NCBI GenBank assembly: GCA_030645455.1
Contig: JAUSNA010000023.1
Coordinates: forward strand, 1 to 42,871
Direction: 5' to 3'
Length of the DNA: 42,871 bases
Origin: Candidatus Levyibacteriota bacterium
GTDB lineage: Bacteria > Patescibacteriota > Microgenomatia > Levybacterales > GWA1-39-11
Under the pieces are notes generated by a model, which saw only the letters and a program-made list of their open reading frames with translations, was not told the origin of the DNA and did not search any database. Shown here piece by piece: positions 24,801 through 32,032 of this stretch. The translations under genes were made by a program, and so were the position numbers. How positions within the stretch are numbered: position 1 is the stretch's first letter; each line of letters begins with the position of its first letter.

Positions 24801-24845
24801 ACTCAAATTGGAGACATCACCTTAAATTACCTATCAAAGTTCTAA
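18870..24845 (+). CDS. Giant membrane-anchored fibre/stalk protein with tail-fibre-like repeats
   Basis: 1991 residues. A short basic head (MAKELKKISSYQKPLWQYIL) is followed by a signal anchor (about 25-48, GLFIAISAVIFTVFAM). The first outside domain reads GINRTINFQGKVVNSNGTNV and DGQYTFVFKLHDAP, typical of CPR surface proteins. Then come long beta repeats: a unit containing GFVVDGVGSLQSTNNQTLTV at nt about 19752, 20700, 21753 and, diverged, 23903, alternating with NFWQYDSTTGIVANGNLTTD-type units at about 19962, 20907 and 21970. Gly/Ser/Thr/Asn dominate, as in phage tail-fibre shafts. The last 190 residues are a separate beta domain (YYEWISTSTSLQDYVVAIRI). Probably an extracellular filament or adhesin. 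It is followed 4 bp later by the M23 protein, so both are likely co-expressed. Confidence 0.85.
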   Translation: MAKELKKISSYQKPLWQYILSPKRGLFIAISAVIFTVFAMLNIDLKVSAATGINRTINFQGKVVNSNGTNVADGQYTFVFKLHDAPSGGANPWTETQNNVQVTGGVFRVSLGSVTTFASAGVDFNTDNLYLGINFNSDGEMTPRVRFAAVPYAINAEKVAGLTVTNTTGTFTLTDGKTFSVSNTVGFTGTDGTTFALPGTSGTIVTLDASQSLTNKTIGSSGLTFSGATTDITTGTNESLTIAADGTGNVLVQSGSGGQAALIVDKTGSGDIFAASSSGVTKFVIKSDGTASSSAGFVVDGVGSLQSTNNQTLTVGGGQTGDLVIGRTSQRVYLPGFDTCTALETSGGILSCGSDSTGGGDNFWQYDSTTGIVANGNLTTDFLLGATSTPSAKFAVLNIAGTQTPVASISAQNASAQALVLGGDGTIQSVRNNSLTLGGDTTGNIFLRPQNNAGLVTIVHAGIGTGGLKLTSSEADSVNKEGRIKIGHYLSSEEPVTLIFGQSLNTQNNIFIGGNSGSENAATEINFLTALNNTTVTGTRRMRINQYGDVSIGIQGVDPDARLHVKGGTTGGNASMIVDQIGDSANDIFSASASGTTKFVIKNDGTASSSAGFVVDGVGSLQSTNNQTLTVGGGSTGDLVIGRASQTVQLPGFANCTALETSGGVLSCGSDASGISGYDNFWQYNSTTGIVANGNLTTDFLVGGTSTQSAKFSVLGIAGTDTPVASVSAIGGANDTKGIYISGDGSLQSVRNNTLIIGGNTTGDVSFKPGNVSTPALYLSSSGNVGIGTTIPTSALDVVGSLLLGANSTIDTRASGSLSIGTAANTTSLALGRSGNTTTFNSTSWTATPTISGLITATSGVSIATGQSYTGAGTVTLSSASDNDLTLTAAGSGNIIITSDANTGVRIGDNAVASALFVGGGIGGNAGFILNRVGSTDDILAASASGTTKFVIKNDGTASSSAGFVVDGVGSLQSTNNQTLTVGGGSTGELVIGRTSQVVWLPGFDCSGQGNGGKLTTTSGGVLTCSADTSGGGGNFWQYDSTTGIIAPGNLTADLLFGGTSTASAGFRITGATKDYGTVAAASVSANTSFAGLVIDNKGVGDLFTASSSGVTQLVLTNNGALGIGTNAPTAKLDVNGSASISGLLAFRTGAGQIQTTANNSLTIGGGTTGNIIFPNAGGIFLGQNELVNGLITLFSSGVGETDPSIYADASGNLILSAPTGTVQMGNGSGNITMSLTNVADLFAADKTVTLASNYSGTDFSFSRVLTGGANSQGGAIFSITDTSGGSGTINPDMLLVNAALTSGNFQGTLGRFQQSGIDKLRIYGNGTSPVATISANTSFAGLVADQNGLGDIFTASTGGVTKFTVMNSGELYTSNYRNNGGILYTNTNGILGQTTVGSNNECLKSVGGGTPTWGTCGGGGAAGTWTIDSTTGIHTPINNTLDLLIGGTSTQSAKFSVLGIAGTDTPVASVSATSGVNIDKGIYLSGDGSLQSVRKNNLTIGGSTTGDIYLRPGNSQGLVKIIHQDAATSGLLVTDSETQSTNKTGRIKFGSYDVTNGYVTGMLASSEVSANQLFIGGGSATENAATVIRFRTAQNVGTLAGTERMRIDNYGWVGVGEIGDASTALQSQLYVTGGSQGANAALIVNQTGSATNDILVASASGTTKFVIKNDGTASSSAGFVIDGVGSFQSTKNQTLTIGGDTTGNVLIKPGNTQGLTFLSNGRVGIGTSNPLSTLDVRAQNGTVSVASVSGATSFAGLVVDNSGSGDIFTASSSGMTRFTIRQSGLVLIGSASNGLSFDYLNGPSASNNGIFSGTARPTKSITLWPEYAGAVITASGSASTTGSMTTDASASAQLNRTYYEWISTSTSLQDYVVAIRITLPADFSDWPSGSNAMTISYNTGSSNTSTNGLDVYIYNSTDDSTGRPVYFSTNNVSAKSWTTLNLTQGQLDNGVSPDWDSAGESVTIYFKMKASGTYNYTQIGDITLNYLSKF

Positions 24846-24849
24846 AAAA

Positions 24850-27800
24850 ATGATATACACAAATACAAAAAACAGATTTATGCGGATCGTTAGCATTGCG
24901 CTTCTTGCTTCTTTATTGTATTCGAGTTCCCCCTACATAATATCTGCGCAAGAGCCGATACTATCAAATTCAGCCGAAGAACCCTCGCAATACGATAGTC
25001 CCCAAATTGATTACTCTAATTACTCGGCAACAGATGCTGCAATAAATTCCTTGACGCGACCAGAGCAGCAAAGTTCTGCCAGTTTTAAGGAAAGCTCTTT
25101 TATAAGACGGCTGAAAAAGAGGGATTTTCGGGCAAGTGAAAAGGTAAGTGTCGTTGTCGAAAATGCATTTGCAAAGAATATAAGCGTAAAAGTCTTTTAT
25201 GCAGACGGTCAGCAAATACCGGTTGAAGTTGTGGAGGCGAGTGACACCAACCCCGCAATCCTTCAACTTTCACTGCCTTTCAGCGCAAAACCGGGACGAT
25301 ATCGAGTAAAAATTATCGATTCATCAACCGGTCAAGAGTCTATACAGAATTTTACTTGGGGAGTGTTAGCTATTAATCCCAACAAGTCTATCTACTTGCC
25401 TAGTGAGACTGCAAAATTATCTCTTGCAGTACTTGATGAGGTTGGAATGATGGTTTGTGATGCAGATGTTGAGCTTGAAATAACTGACCCTGCCGGCGCA
25501 AAAGAACTTTTAACAACTAAAGATGGTCAAATTAAAGTTAACAACGAGTGTAGTACTAAAGATTTTATAGCTGTTCCCGACTACGAAGCCAACTATCTAA
25601 CAGGTGGGGCCGGAGTTTATCAAATGAATTTGTCAGCCATGACAAAGAACGGTACACATGCAATAACTGACACTTTTGAAGTAAGGGATAACGTTGAATT
25701 TGATGTTGAAAGAATCTCTGCTACCCGTATTTATCCGCCTGTTGACTACCCGATGCAAATTAATATCAATGCTAACCAAGACTTTAGTGGGGTCGTGTCA
25801 GAGGTAGTTCCCTCAGACTTTGAAATAAACCCATTAAAAGGTGCCATTTCCTATGAAAGTGTAGACACCAAACAATTAGGATCATCTACAAAAAGTGTTT
25901 TAGGGGCTCAGGTCTTTAATATAAGATTACCTTTTAAAGAAGATTACCCAATAACTCAAGGTTTTGGTGCTCTAGATCGCGACCCGCTTTTAAAAGAAAA
26001 ATATCAGCAAAATGGGGTTATCGGACACGATGGAGTCGATTTTGATCTGCCAAAGGGGACAACAGTACTAGCTGCCGATTCGGGTGAGATTGTACGTGCG
26101 CGTGAGAATTACGATTACGGAACAACAATTGTTATCCAGCACGATTGGGGAAAGAGTTATTACGGTCATTTAAGTAAATTGTCTGTTAAAGAGGGGCAAA
26201 AAATTGTCAAGGGTGAACCTATTGGGTTATCAGGAGATACAGGATTGTCAACCGCCCCACATCTGCATTTTGGTATAAAACCGAATGTTAACGACCCGGA
26301 TAATGGTTATTTTGGAAAAATAAATCCGCTTCCCTCACTTGGTGTCGATTCAAAGAACGAATCGTATCCGGAGACTGTATCTAGGGACGTTTTAGGTGCG
26401 TCAACTGATGGTTCGTACAAAGTGATTAGTTGGAAGGTCAGTGTTAAAAAAGGTGAAAATATAACCCTTGGTTACACATTCAAAGCCCCACCGGTTAGTC
26501 CTCAGTTCTATCTTTTAGGTCCCCTTGAATTTGAGGAAGAAAGTAGAGTTGTTTTTAAAGAAGCTCGCCAATGGCAAATAGCAGCGGATGTAGTCAATCC
26601 TGATGGGAGGCTTTACTACGGTGATGCAACCAACACCGGTGTTGTTAAATTCCAAACAAATACTTACGACTTTACCTTTAATGGAGAAGTAAGTACTGGG
26701 GTTGCAACAACAGCGAGCCATATCGCATACATAGTTGCAAAAGCCAATCCGGCGGGAGATGAAACGATGATGGGGCATCTAAAGGTGGATGGGAGGCTTG
26801 ATATGATCCGATGCACCGGAGCATGTGATGCCGCAGGGGACTTTGATACAACTAATGACCAGAGTGTAACAAGTAATAACGCAATGTCGTGTGGTACAAC
26901 CGGTACTGATTGTACAAGAACGTTTGACGTTGTTTACGAATCTTTATCAGGCAGAGCGATGATTGTTTATGCTGGGGATACGGCAGACGGGGGAAGTGTG
27001 CCTGACAGCCAAAAGCTTTATTATTGTATTTGGAACGGGACAGCGTGGAGTCCGGTTTCGACCTGTGCTCCAACCAATGGTTCAAACGATATAACTTTGA
27101 CCTCAAATGGTAGGCCAACTTTTGTCACCCTCAAAAGGCAATCTGGCTCTAACCAAATACTTCTGGGAGTCTCAGTTGATGTAGCTGGCACTCATGAAGC
27201 AGAAGCTTTTATTTGGAATGGTAGCTCTTGGGGAAATAGTGTAGTTGCTACCGATACCACAAATCTTACTGCACTGACTCTTGAGGAGGGAAATTCTATT
27301 GACGTAGAGTGGGGAGAAACAAGTGGAGATGCATTTATCATTTATGGAACCGCCGCAACAGTAGAGGTCAAATACAAACGGTTTACTGGGGGAAGTTGGG
27401 GTAGTGAGGCAGATGCATTTGATAGCGCGGCAGCTGGCGGTGATGCAATAGGTATGAATGCAGATAGAGATCCCGAATCTGACAGAATAGCTGTTGTAAC
27501 CAATGATGACAATAATGATCTTTCTGCTGCAGTGTGGAAAGCTGATGGTACAACTGCTGGGTGGACTAGCCTTTCAGCCTCAGTGAACGAAGCAACTCTA
27601 GAAAATATAGCTCTCGGCCCTCCTTATACTGATATTGTTTGGGAAAATAGTGGTTCTCAGGCTATTATAGTTGCTCGAAACGCAGCAAATTCTGATGGGG
27701 CTGAGTATTCAAGAATTTCATGTACAGGTAGCGGGTGTACTGCAACTGGTATAGCCGCAGTAACGAGTGCCTCAGGTGCTGATGATGGGTCATTTGTAAG

Positions 27801-28695
27801 GCTAGTATCTTCCTCAAATAGCGATGACATAATGTTTTTGATAGGAGATACCGACAGAATTCTTACGGCTCAACACTGGAATGGTAGTGCGTGGGAAGCA
27901 GCTGATGCCGGAATTTTAGAGGCGGATGTCTCAGGTGCATCAGGAGGAGATCAGGGTACTTGCGGAGCTACTGTATGTCCAAATAATCTCCCCGCTACCT
28001 TTGTATACATTCCATATTCTCCATGGGGGAGGAATTGGAGATGGACGGATGATCTGACTACAAACGATCCAACTACCTGGCTCGCAAATGAGGATGTTGC
28101 ACCAACAGACTTTAGCCCTAGTGGTGCAACAGTACGTCTGCGCTATAACTTTGCAGAGCTTTCGGGAATGGCAGAGACAAATACAAGAAAAAAGCTTCAA
28201 TTCGTAGACTCGGTAACATGTTCAGACCCGGATAGCTGCGCAAGCTCAAATTGGACTGATGTAGGAGCTCAGGGAAGCGGTGCAGCGTGGAGGTATGCGG
28301 ATTGTGACTCGTCAGATGCGACGCAGGACGACGACGACTCTATAGGTTCGCAAAAGTTAACCGGTTCTACCCAGAATGGTACATTCGTTGAGAACGGCAC
28401 TGCCGCATCGGTTTCTGACCACAATGCCTTGGCGACAATCGAGTACGACTACTGTCTTGAGACAAATGGTGCGACCGGAAGTACTACCTATTATTTCCGA
28501 GCATCCGACTTGGAGCAAGGAACTATATATAGAGATCAAAGATCCGGCTCGGGCGCCAACACTTGTGGTCCTTCCTCCAACCAAGCATGCACCTATCCGA
28601 GCATCCAAACAGGTGTATCCGGTCCGACACTGGGTCAAACAATGAGGCATGGAAAATGGTTCAGCAACGGGGTAGAACAACCATTCACTTTTTAA
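24850..28695 (+). CDS. Secreted multidomain protein with M23 metallopeptidase and beta-propeller-like repeats
   Basis: 1281 residues. Signal peptide 1-34 (IVSIALLASLLYSSSPYIIS, AQE). Ig/macroglobulin-like domains fill about 70-350 (NPNKSIYLPSETAKLSLAVL). An M23/LytM peptidase lies at about 370-500 with all zinc-ligand motifs: H393-x3-D397 (GHDGVD) and H471-L-H473 (HLHFG). Such enzymes cut peptidoglycan cross-bridges. From about 560 on, repeats of the type WNGxxWxxxxxA (CIWNGTAWSP, IWNGSSWGNS, HWNGSAWEAA) suggest a beta-propeller. Several Cys pairs occur towards the end (GDQGTCGATVCPNN, CSDPDSCASS). Coupled to the fibre gene 4 bp upstream. Likely tailors wall for fibre export or acts on other cells (inference). 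Confidence 0.85.
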   Translation: MIYTNTKNRFMRIVSIALLASLLYSSSPYIISAQEPILSNSAEEPSQYDSPQIDYSNYSATDAAINSLTRPEQQSSASFKESSFIRRLKKRDFRASEKVSVVVENAFAKNISVKVFYADGQQIPVEVVEASDTNPAILQLSLPFSAKPGRYRVKIIDSSTGQESIQNFTWGVLAINPNKSIYLPSETAKLSLAVLDEVGMMVCDADVELEITDPAGAKELLTTKDGQIKVNNECSTKDFIAVPDYEANYLTGGAGVYQMNLSAMTKNGTHAITDTFEVRDNVEFDVERISATRIYPPVDYPMQININANQDFSGVVSEVVPSDFEINPLKGAISYESVDTKQLGSSTKSVLGAQVFNIRLPFKEDYPITQGFGALDRDPLLKEKYQQNGVIGHDGVDFDLPKGTTVLAADSGEIVRARENYDYGTTIVIQHDWGKSYYGHLSKLSVKEGQKIVKGEPIGLSGDTGLSTAPHLHFGIKPNVNDPDNGYFGKINPLPSLGVDSKNESYPETVSRDVLGASTDGSYKVISWKVSVKKGENITLGYTFKAPPVSPQFYLLGPLEFEEESRVVFKEARQWQIAADVVNPDGRLYYGDATNTGVVKFQTNTYDFTFNGEVSTGVATTASHIAYIVAKANPAGDETMMGHLKVDGRLDMIRCTGACDAAGDFDTTNDQSVTSNNAMSCGTTGTDCTRTFDVVYESLSGRAMIVYAGDTADGGSVPDSQKLYYCIWNGTAWSPVSTCAPTNGSNDITLTSNGRPTFVTLKRQSGSNQILLGVSVDVAGTHEAEAFIWNGSSWGNSVVATDTTNLTALTLEEGNSIDVEWGETSGDAFIIYGTAATVEVKYKRFTGGSWGSEADAFDSAAAGGDAIGMNADRDPESDRIAVVTNDDNNDLSAAVWKADGTTAGWTSLSASVNEATLENIALGPPYTDIVWENSGSQAIIVARNAANSDGAEYSRISCTGSGCTATGIAAVTSASGADDGSFVRLVSSSNSDDIMFLIGDTDRILTAQHWNGSAWEAADAGILEADVSGASGGDQGTCGATVCPNNLPATFVYIPYSPWGRNWRWTDDLTTNDPTTWLANEDVAPTDFSPSGATVRLRYNFAELSGMAETNTRKKLQFVDSVTCSDPDSCASSNWTDVGAQGSGAAWRYADCDSSDATQDDDDSIGSQKLTGSTQNGTFVENGTAASVSDHNALATIEYDYCLETNGATGSTTYYFRASDLEQGTIYRDQRSGSGANTCGPSSNQACTYPSIQTGVSGPTLGQTMRHGKWFSNGVEQPFTF

Positions 28696-28713
28696 TGACT
28701 AATGATTAATGAC

Positions 28714-28728
28714 TAATGATTGATGATT
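28714..28728. repeat. Inverted word repeat, left arm, four-helix-bundle gene B
   Basis: TAATGATTGATGATT, exact complement of 29134-29148. Further TAATGACTAATGATT words extend it on the left to 28694. Confidence 0.7.
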
Positions 28729-28732
28729 AAAT

Positions 28733-29119
28733 ATGGATAACATACAGAAAAACAAAATAATAACAGTTGAGCAAATTCCCGTATGGATTAAAGCTCATAT
28801 TTTTGTGCTCGCAATTTACAAAATAACAAACACTTTTCCTAAATCGGAGTTATTTGGATTAATTTCACAAATCAGACGTTCTTCAAGCTCCATTCCGGCC
28901 AATATTACAGAAGGTTTTTATAGGAATACGACTAAAGAACTTATTCAGTATCTCTATAATGCACGCGGATCATTAGGTGAGTCCTCATACCACCTCAGGC
29001 TTGCTTTGGATCTGGGTTATATCTCAATTCAGGAATACCAGAATTTTAAGGAAGAAATAGACAATATTGGTAAGCAAATCAACGGGTGGATAAAGAGCCT
29101 GAAAGGAAAGATTAAATGA
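28733..29119 (+). CDS. Four-helix-bundle protein (S23/TIGR02436-like) B
   Basis: 128 residues. Signature IRRSSSSIPANITEGFYRNT, then TKELIQYLYNARGSLGESSY and a Leu-rich last helix; N-terminal IPVWIKAHIFVLAIYKITNT. A better match to the classical family than copy A. The start lies 4 bp after the left word-repeat arm, and the right arm begins 15 bp after the stop. No Shine-Dalgarno. It sits between two surface-protein genes to which it has no obvious functional link, as if inserted. Confidence 0.9.
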   Translation: MDNIQKNKIITVEQIPVWIKAHIFVLAIYKITNTFPKSELFGLISQIRRSSSSIPANITEGFYRNTTKELIQYLYNARGSLGESSYHLRLALDLGYISIQEYQNFKEEIDNIGKQINGWIKSLKGKIK

Positions 29120-29133
29120 ATTTTTTAATCATG

Positions 29134-29148
29134 AATCATCAATCATTA
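29134..29148. repeat. Inverted word repeat, right arm, four-helix-bundle gene B
   Basis: AATCATCAATCATTA, exact 15-bp complement of the left arm at 28714-28728. Confidence 0.7.
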
Positions 29149-29176
29149 ATCATTAAAAGAAAGGGGGTGAATATTT

Positions 29177-29257
29177 ATGGCTGCTAAAGCTGTTAAAAAA
29201 GTAAGAAAACAACTAAAGCTTTTCGTGTATTTCTTGTCAGCATCATACGCCAACTAG
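29177..29257 (+). CDS. Possible tiny basic peptide (or frameshifted small membrane protein)
   Basis: 26 residues, MAAKAVKKVRKQLKLFVYFL then SASYAN, preceded by AAGGGGGTGA, a good Shine-Dalgarno at 7-8 bp. The other frame after the AAAA run would continue as a Lys-rich head and hydrophobic stretch ending in IIRQLVRL, like the small protein at 10874-11032. So the gene may be frameshifted by one base. Weak evidence beyond the ribosome site. Confidence 0.35.
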   Translation: MAAKAVKKVRKQLKLFVYFLSASYAN

Positions 29258-29399
29258 TTAGGTTATAGGGGGTAGTGAGTAGTGAGTAGATGGGTTTTTT
29301 GATTCTTCAACTGATAGACCTCAAAAAACAGCCTTTACTACACTGCCACGAATAGCCGATCTTCTGACTACAACCTACAACCTAATACCTACAACCTAG
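29258..29399. repeat. Inverted word repeat enclosing no gene
   Basis: TTAGGTTATAGG (from 29258) faces AACCTAATACCT/ACAACCTAG words (29372-29399). Between them lies only a hairpin with GTTTTTTGA/TCAAAAAAC arms. The words match those around four-helix-bundle gene C, so this may be an empty or decayed counterpart. Confidence 0.45.
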
Positions 29400-29402
29400 C
29401 CT

Positions 29403-29561
29403 ATGAAGAACTGCCTGGAAATCGAAGAGATTTTAAAAAAAGTCATCGGAGACGGTGTGGTAGGGTTTTTTGAAAGAAACCTGACCACATCCATACAGGA
29501 GGTAAGGGTATTTACCCCTGTATATGTAAAACAAACCAAGTCGCAAGATTTTGTTAACTAA
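29403..29561 (+). CDS. Possible small protein of unknown function
   Basis: 52 residues, MKNCLEIEEILKKVIGDGVV then GFFERNLTTSIQEVRVFTPV. Composition is protein-like and it starts at ATG directly after word repeats, but there is no Shine-Dalgarno or promoter and no family is recognised. Two strong hairpins lie within it, so the stretch may instead be a structured RNA. Confidence 0.35.
   Translation: MKNCLEIEEILKKVIGDGVVGFFERNLTTSIQEVRVFTPVYVKQTKSQDFVN
29456..29523 (+). ncRNA. Candidate structured RNA: two adjacent strong hairpins
   Basis: Hairpin 1: TGTGGT/ACCACA (29456-29461, 29484-29489) with inner GGTTT/AAACC. Hairpin 2: ATACAGG-GGTAA / TTACC-CCTGTAT (29493-29505, 29512-29523), 12 pairs with a single bulged A. 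Only 3 nt separate them. No known RNA family recognised. Confidence 0.3.
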
Positions 29562-29601
29562 TTTTTGACAAGAGGTAGAAAGCCTATTATCCGGTTTAGC
29601 C

Positions 29602-29638
29602 CCAGTCTCGCGTAGGCGCAAGTCTAGGCGGGCCGGCT
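29602..29638. repeat. GC-rich interspersed repeat, copy 2
   Basis: Contains CAGTCTCGCG and AGTCTAGGCGGG (29621-29632). The latter is the exact complement of a segment in copy 1 (13858-13903). It stands out from AT-rich flanks. Confidence 0.5.
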
Positions 29639-29679
29639 TGCTACTTCTTTCAAGGATAGATCGATCCGATACTTAACTA

Positions 29680-29715
29680 ACTCTCCTATATATTAGGAGA
29701 GTATATATATTTTTG
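29680..29715 (+). terminator. Hairpin with AT/T-rich tail, possible terminator
   Basis: ACTCTCCTA (29680-29688) and TAGGAGAGT (29694-29702) pair perfectly around TATAT, followed by an AT run ending in five T. It would end transcripts entering from the region upstream of 29794. Confidence 0.5.
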
Positions 29716-29750
29716 TTCTTTAGCCTCCAAAGGTGGTCGTTTTTTCGTAG

Positions 29751-29779
29751 TTAAAATATTCCATTTGTGCTACGATAAT
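29751..29779 (+). promoter_or_regulatory. Candidate promoter of the Fn3/thioredoxin-fold protein
   Basis: TTAAAA (29751-29756), 17-bp spacer, GATAAT (29774-29779), 14 bp before ATG 29794. Predicted leader about 8 nt. An imperfect palindrome AGGTAAGCTTGCCT sits at the start codon. Confidence 0.5.
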
Positions 29780-29793
29780 AGGTAAGCTTGCCT

Positions 29794-31998
29794 ATGAAAA
29801 AGGAAATATTATTGTGTTTTGTTTTTATTCTGATAAGTACCTCGTTAGTAACATTTAGTCCTGTTTTCGCCTCGATTTCGGAATGTACGACTTCTGTAAC
29901 CCCCAATACAATGACACAAAGTTCAACTGACAATTTTTATTTTACCGTCCACAATTCTTCCTCATCCAATGTGAGCTGGATTAAAATTACAAGACCCTCG
30001 GCCCATTTTGACCTCAGCGGAGCTACAGTAAGCGGCTGGAGTGCTTCAACAACAACCAGCGATGTCACTCTGACCGGTGGAACTCTTGCTGCCAACGGGT
30101 CGGTCAACGTAACAGTAAGTGCTTCGTCCGGAAGTACAGAGGTAACGGGTGTAAATTGGACGGTTCAAGCCTCAGATGACAGTGGGGGGGCGAGTCCGAC
30201 AACATGCACGGGAGGTCTGGAGGCTGAAATTGCGGGGGAGCCATCTGATAATACCGCACCCACCATTTCAAGCGTAACGATTTCTGACATTTCGGATACA
30301 TCGGTAAAAATTTCATGGACAACTGATGAGAGCTCAGATGCTGAGATTTTCTATAGCGCTGATCAGTCATTTGATCTTTATTCTCAAGATACGACTTTAA
30401 GCACTTCTCACAGTATTACGCTGAGTAGTCTTACAGCAAATACTACCTATAATTTTAGGGTCAACAGTACTGATGCGGCTGGAAATACGGGACAATCGTC
30501 CGACAGTATATTTACAACTGCCAAAACAGGATCAACAAGTACAACCGTTACCGTGACCGTCACAACGACAAAAACCATCACTCCAACCCCAACCCCCACT
30601 CCAATTCCTGACAAAACAGCTCCGACAATTATTGTCAGTACGGATTTTTCAAAACCATTTAATAAGGCTCCAAAGATAAGCGGTCGTGCAACTGATGGCA
30701 AAGGTATCTCAAAAGTGGAATACACTATTGATAATGGGGTTAATTGGCAGCCGGTTGACAATGCCAATCTTGGAAAGGCAACGGTTAGCTTCGATTTTAC
30801 ACCTTCATATCTTGATGATGACACATACAAAATTAAAGTAAGGGCCGTGGATAGCTCCGGCAATGTTGGAGTAAGTGGTGTGAGCCTGCTTACCATTGAC
30901 AGGCTTCCTCCAAATGTTGGTAGTACATTTTTCTCTATTGGTCCACAACCACTGCGTCCATTAAATGATGGTAGGATTTATGGCCTAGAAGGAATGGATC
31001 AAAAAATTACTCTTTCTGCTGTTGGTGGGCCTATTAGTATAGATGTTACATCTAGCCCGCTTCGACCTAGCGTTAGCGAGGCGAGCAATAAAATGTTCTC
31101 ACTCGTTAAAAATATTGATAATGGACTGTGGTCCGGGATATTGAGTTTTGACACTCCGGGTGAATATGAATTAATTGCAAAATCAATCGATGGGGCGGGG
31201 GCAAAGACAGAGAGAAATTTAGGAACTATAGTAATTTTGCCACGGGGCAAAATACTTACAAAGGACAGCTCAAATATTAATGCATCAGTTAGTGTATTTT
31301 ACTTCGACCGCATAACTAAGCAGTTTGTTCTTTGGGATGGAAAGGCGTACGGTCAGATGAATCCGCAGATAACTAAATCGGATGGAAATTATAGTCTCTA
31401 TCTTCCAGCAGGAAAATATTATATTGAGGTAAAAGCGCCTGGATATAGAAATCTTAAGACTGATATTTTTGAAATTGAGAACAGCTTGCCGGTTACGGCT
31501 AGCTTCAGGCTTGAGAAGCGTTTTGCTTTTTTTGATATTACTCAAACATCAGCAGTAGTTGACGTTTCTAAAGTTTACGCGAGTAAAGAAAACCGGAGTT
31601 TTCTTATTGGACAACAGTTGCCGGACATAGAACTTTCTGATGCTGACAAAATTGTACAGACATCTTCATTAAGAGGAAAGCGTTTGCTTGTTTCGATATT
31701 GAATAGTTGGAATCCGCAGACTTTTGCGCAAATATCTATTCTAAATGGTGTTGCAAAGAAAGGCGAAATAAATATTGTGGCTTTATTTCCTCAAGAAACT
31801 GCTTCTCGTATTAACATATTAAGAAAAAGAGGGGAGTATTCTTTCCCGATGTTGGCAGATCAAGACGGGTTACTCATAGAGCCTTTAAATATCCTTCATC
31901 TGCCCATGAACTTATATATAAGTAGGAACGGAACTATTGAGAGAATTAATTACGGAATTTTAGGTGAAGAAGAAATAGAAAGAAATCTGCTTGATTAG
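29794..31998 (+). CDS. Secreted Fn3/Ig protein with C-terminal thioredoxin-like domain lacking the CxxC cysteines
   Basis: 735 residues from ATG 29794 (TTG 29788 rejected). Signal peptide 1-27 (CFVFILISTSLVTFSPVFA). Domains: beta domain 30-150; Fn3 at about 155-245 (APTISSVTISDISDTSVKIS to YNFRVNSTDAAGN); a Thr/Pro stalk with TPTPTPTPIP; a Big/Ig-like domain to about 365; a carboxypeptidase-regulatory-like domain (SDGNYSLYLPAGKYYIEVKA); and a C-terminal AhpC/TlpA-like thioredoxin fold from about 610 (FLIGQQLPDIELSD). At the active-site position the sequence is W639-N-P-Q-T where thiol enzymes have WCxxC. So it cannot do dithiol exchange and may bind or sense instead. The sensor operon begins shortly downstream. 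Confidence 0.8.
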   Translation: MKKEILLCFVFILISTSLVTFSPVFASISECTTSVTPNTMTQSSTDNFYFTVHNSSSSNVSWIKITRPSAHFDLSGATVSGWSASTTTSDVTLTGGTLAANGSVNVTVSASSGSTEVTGVNWTVQASDDSGGASPTTCTGGLEAEIAGEPSDNTAPTISSVTISDISDTSVKISWTTDESSDAEIFYSADQSFDLYSQDTTLSTSHSITLSSLTANTTYNFRVNSTDAAGNTGQSSDSIFTTAKTGSTSTTVTVTVTTTKTITPTPTPTPIPDKTAPTIIVSTDFSKPFNKAPKISGRATDGKGISKVEYTIDNGVNWQPVDNANLGKATVSFDFTPSYLDDDTYKIKVRAVDSSGNVGVSGVSLLTIDRLPPNVGSTFFSIGPQPLRPLNDGRIYGLEGMDQKITLSAVGGPISIDVTSSPLRPSVSEASNKMFSLVKNIDNGLWSGILSFDTPGEYELIAKSIDGAGAKTERNLGTIVILPRGKILTKDSSNINASVSVFYFDRITKQFVLWDGKAYGQMNPQITKSDGNYSLYLPAGKYYIEVKAPGYRNLKTDIFEIENSLPVTASFRLEKRFAFFDITQTSAVVDVSKVYASKENRSFLIGQQLPDIELSDADKIVQTSSLRGKRLLVSILNSWNPQTFAQISILNGVAKKGEINIVALFPQETASRINILRKRGEYSFPMLADQDGLLIEPLNILHLPMNLYISRNGTIERINYGILGEEEIERNLLD

Positions 31999-32019
31999 GT
32001 TTTGGTGAGTAGGTTGTAG
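31995..32019. repeat. Inverted word repeat, left arm, four-helix-bundle gene C
   Basis: TTAGGTTTT (31995-32003) and TAGGTTGTAG (32010-32019), complements of 32408-32416 and 32392-32401. Confidence 0.65.
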
Positions 32020-32032
32020 AATTATCAAAAAT

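Noticed and set aside
18870-24845. Phage tail fibre from a prophage
   Set aside because: A signal anchor at the N-terminus, neighbours that are secreted cellular proteins, and the absence of other phage genes favour a cell-surface fibre.
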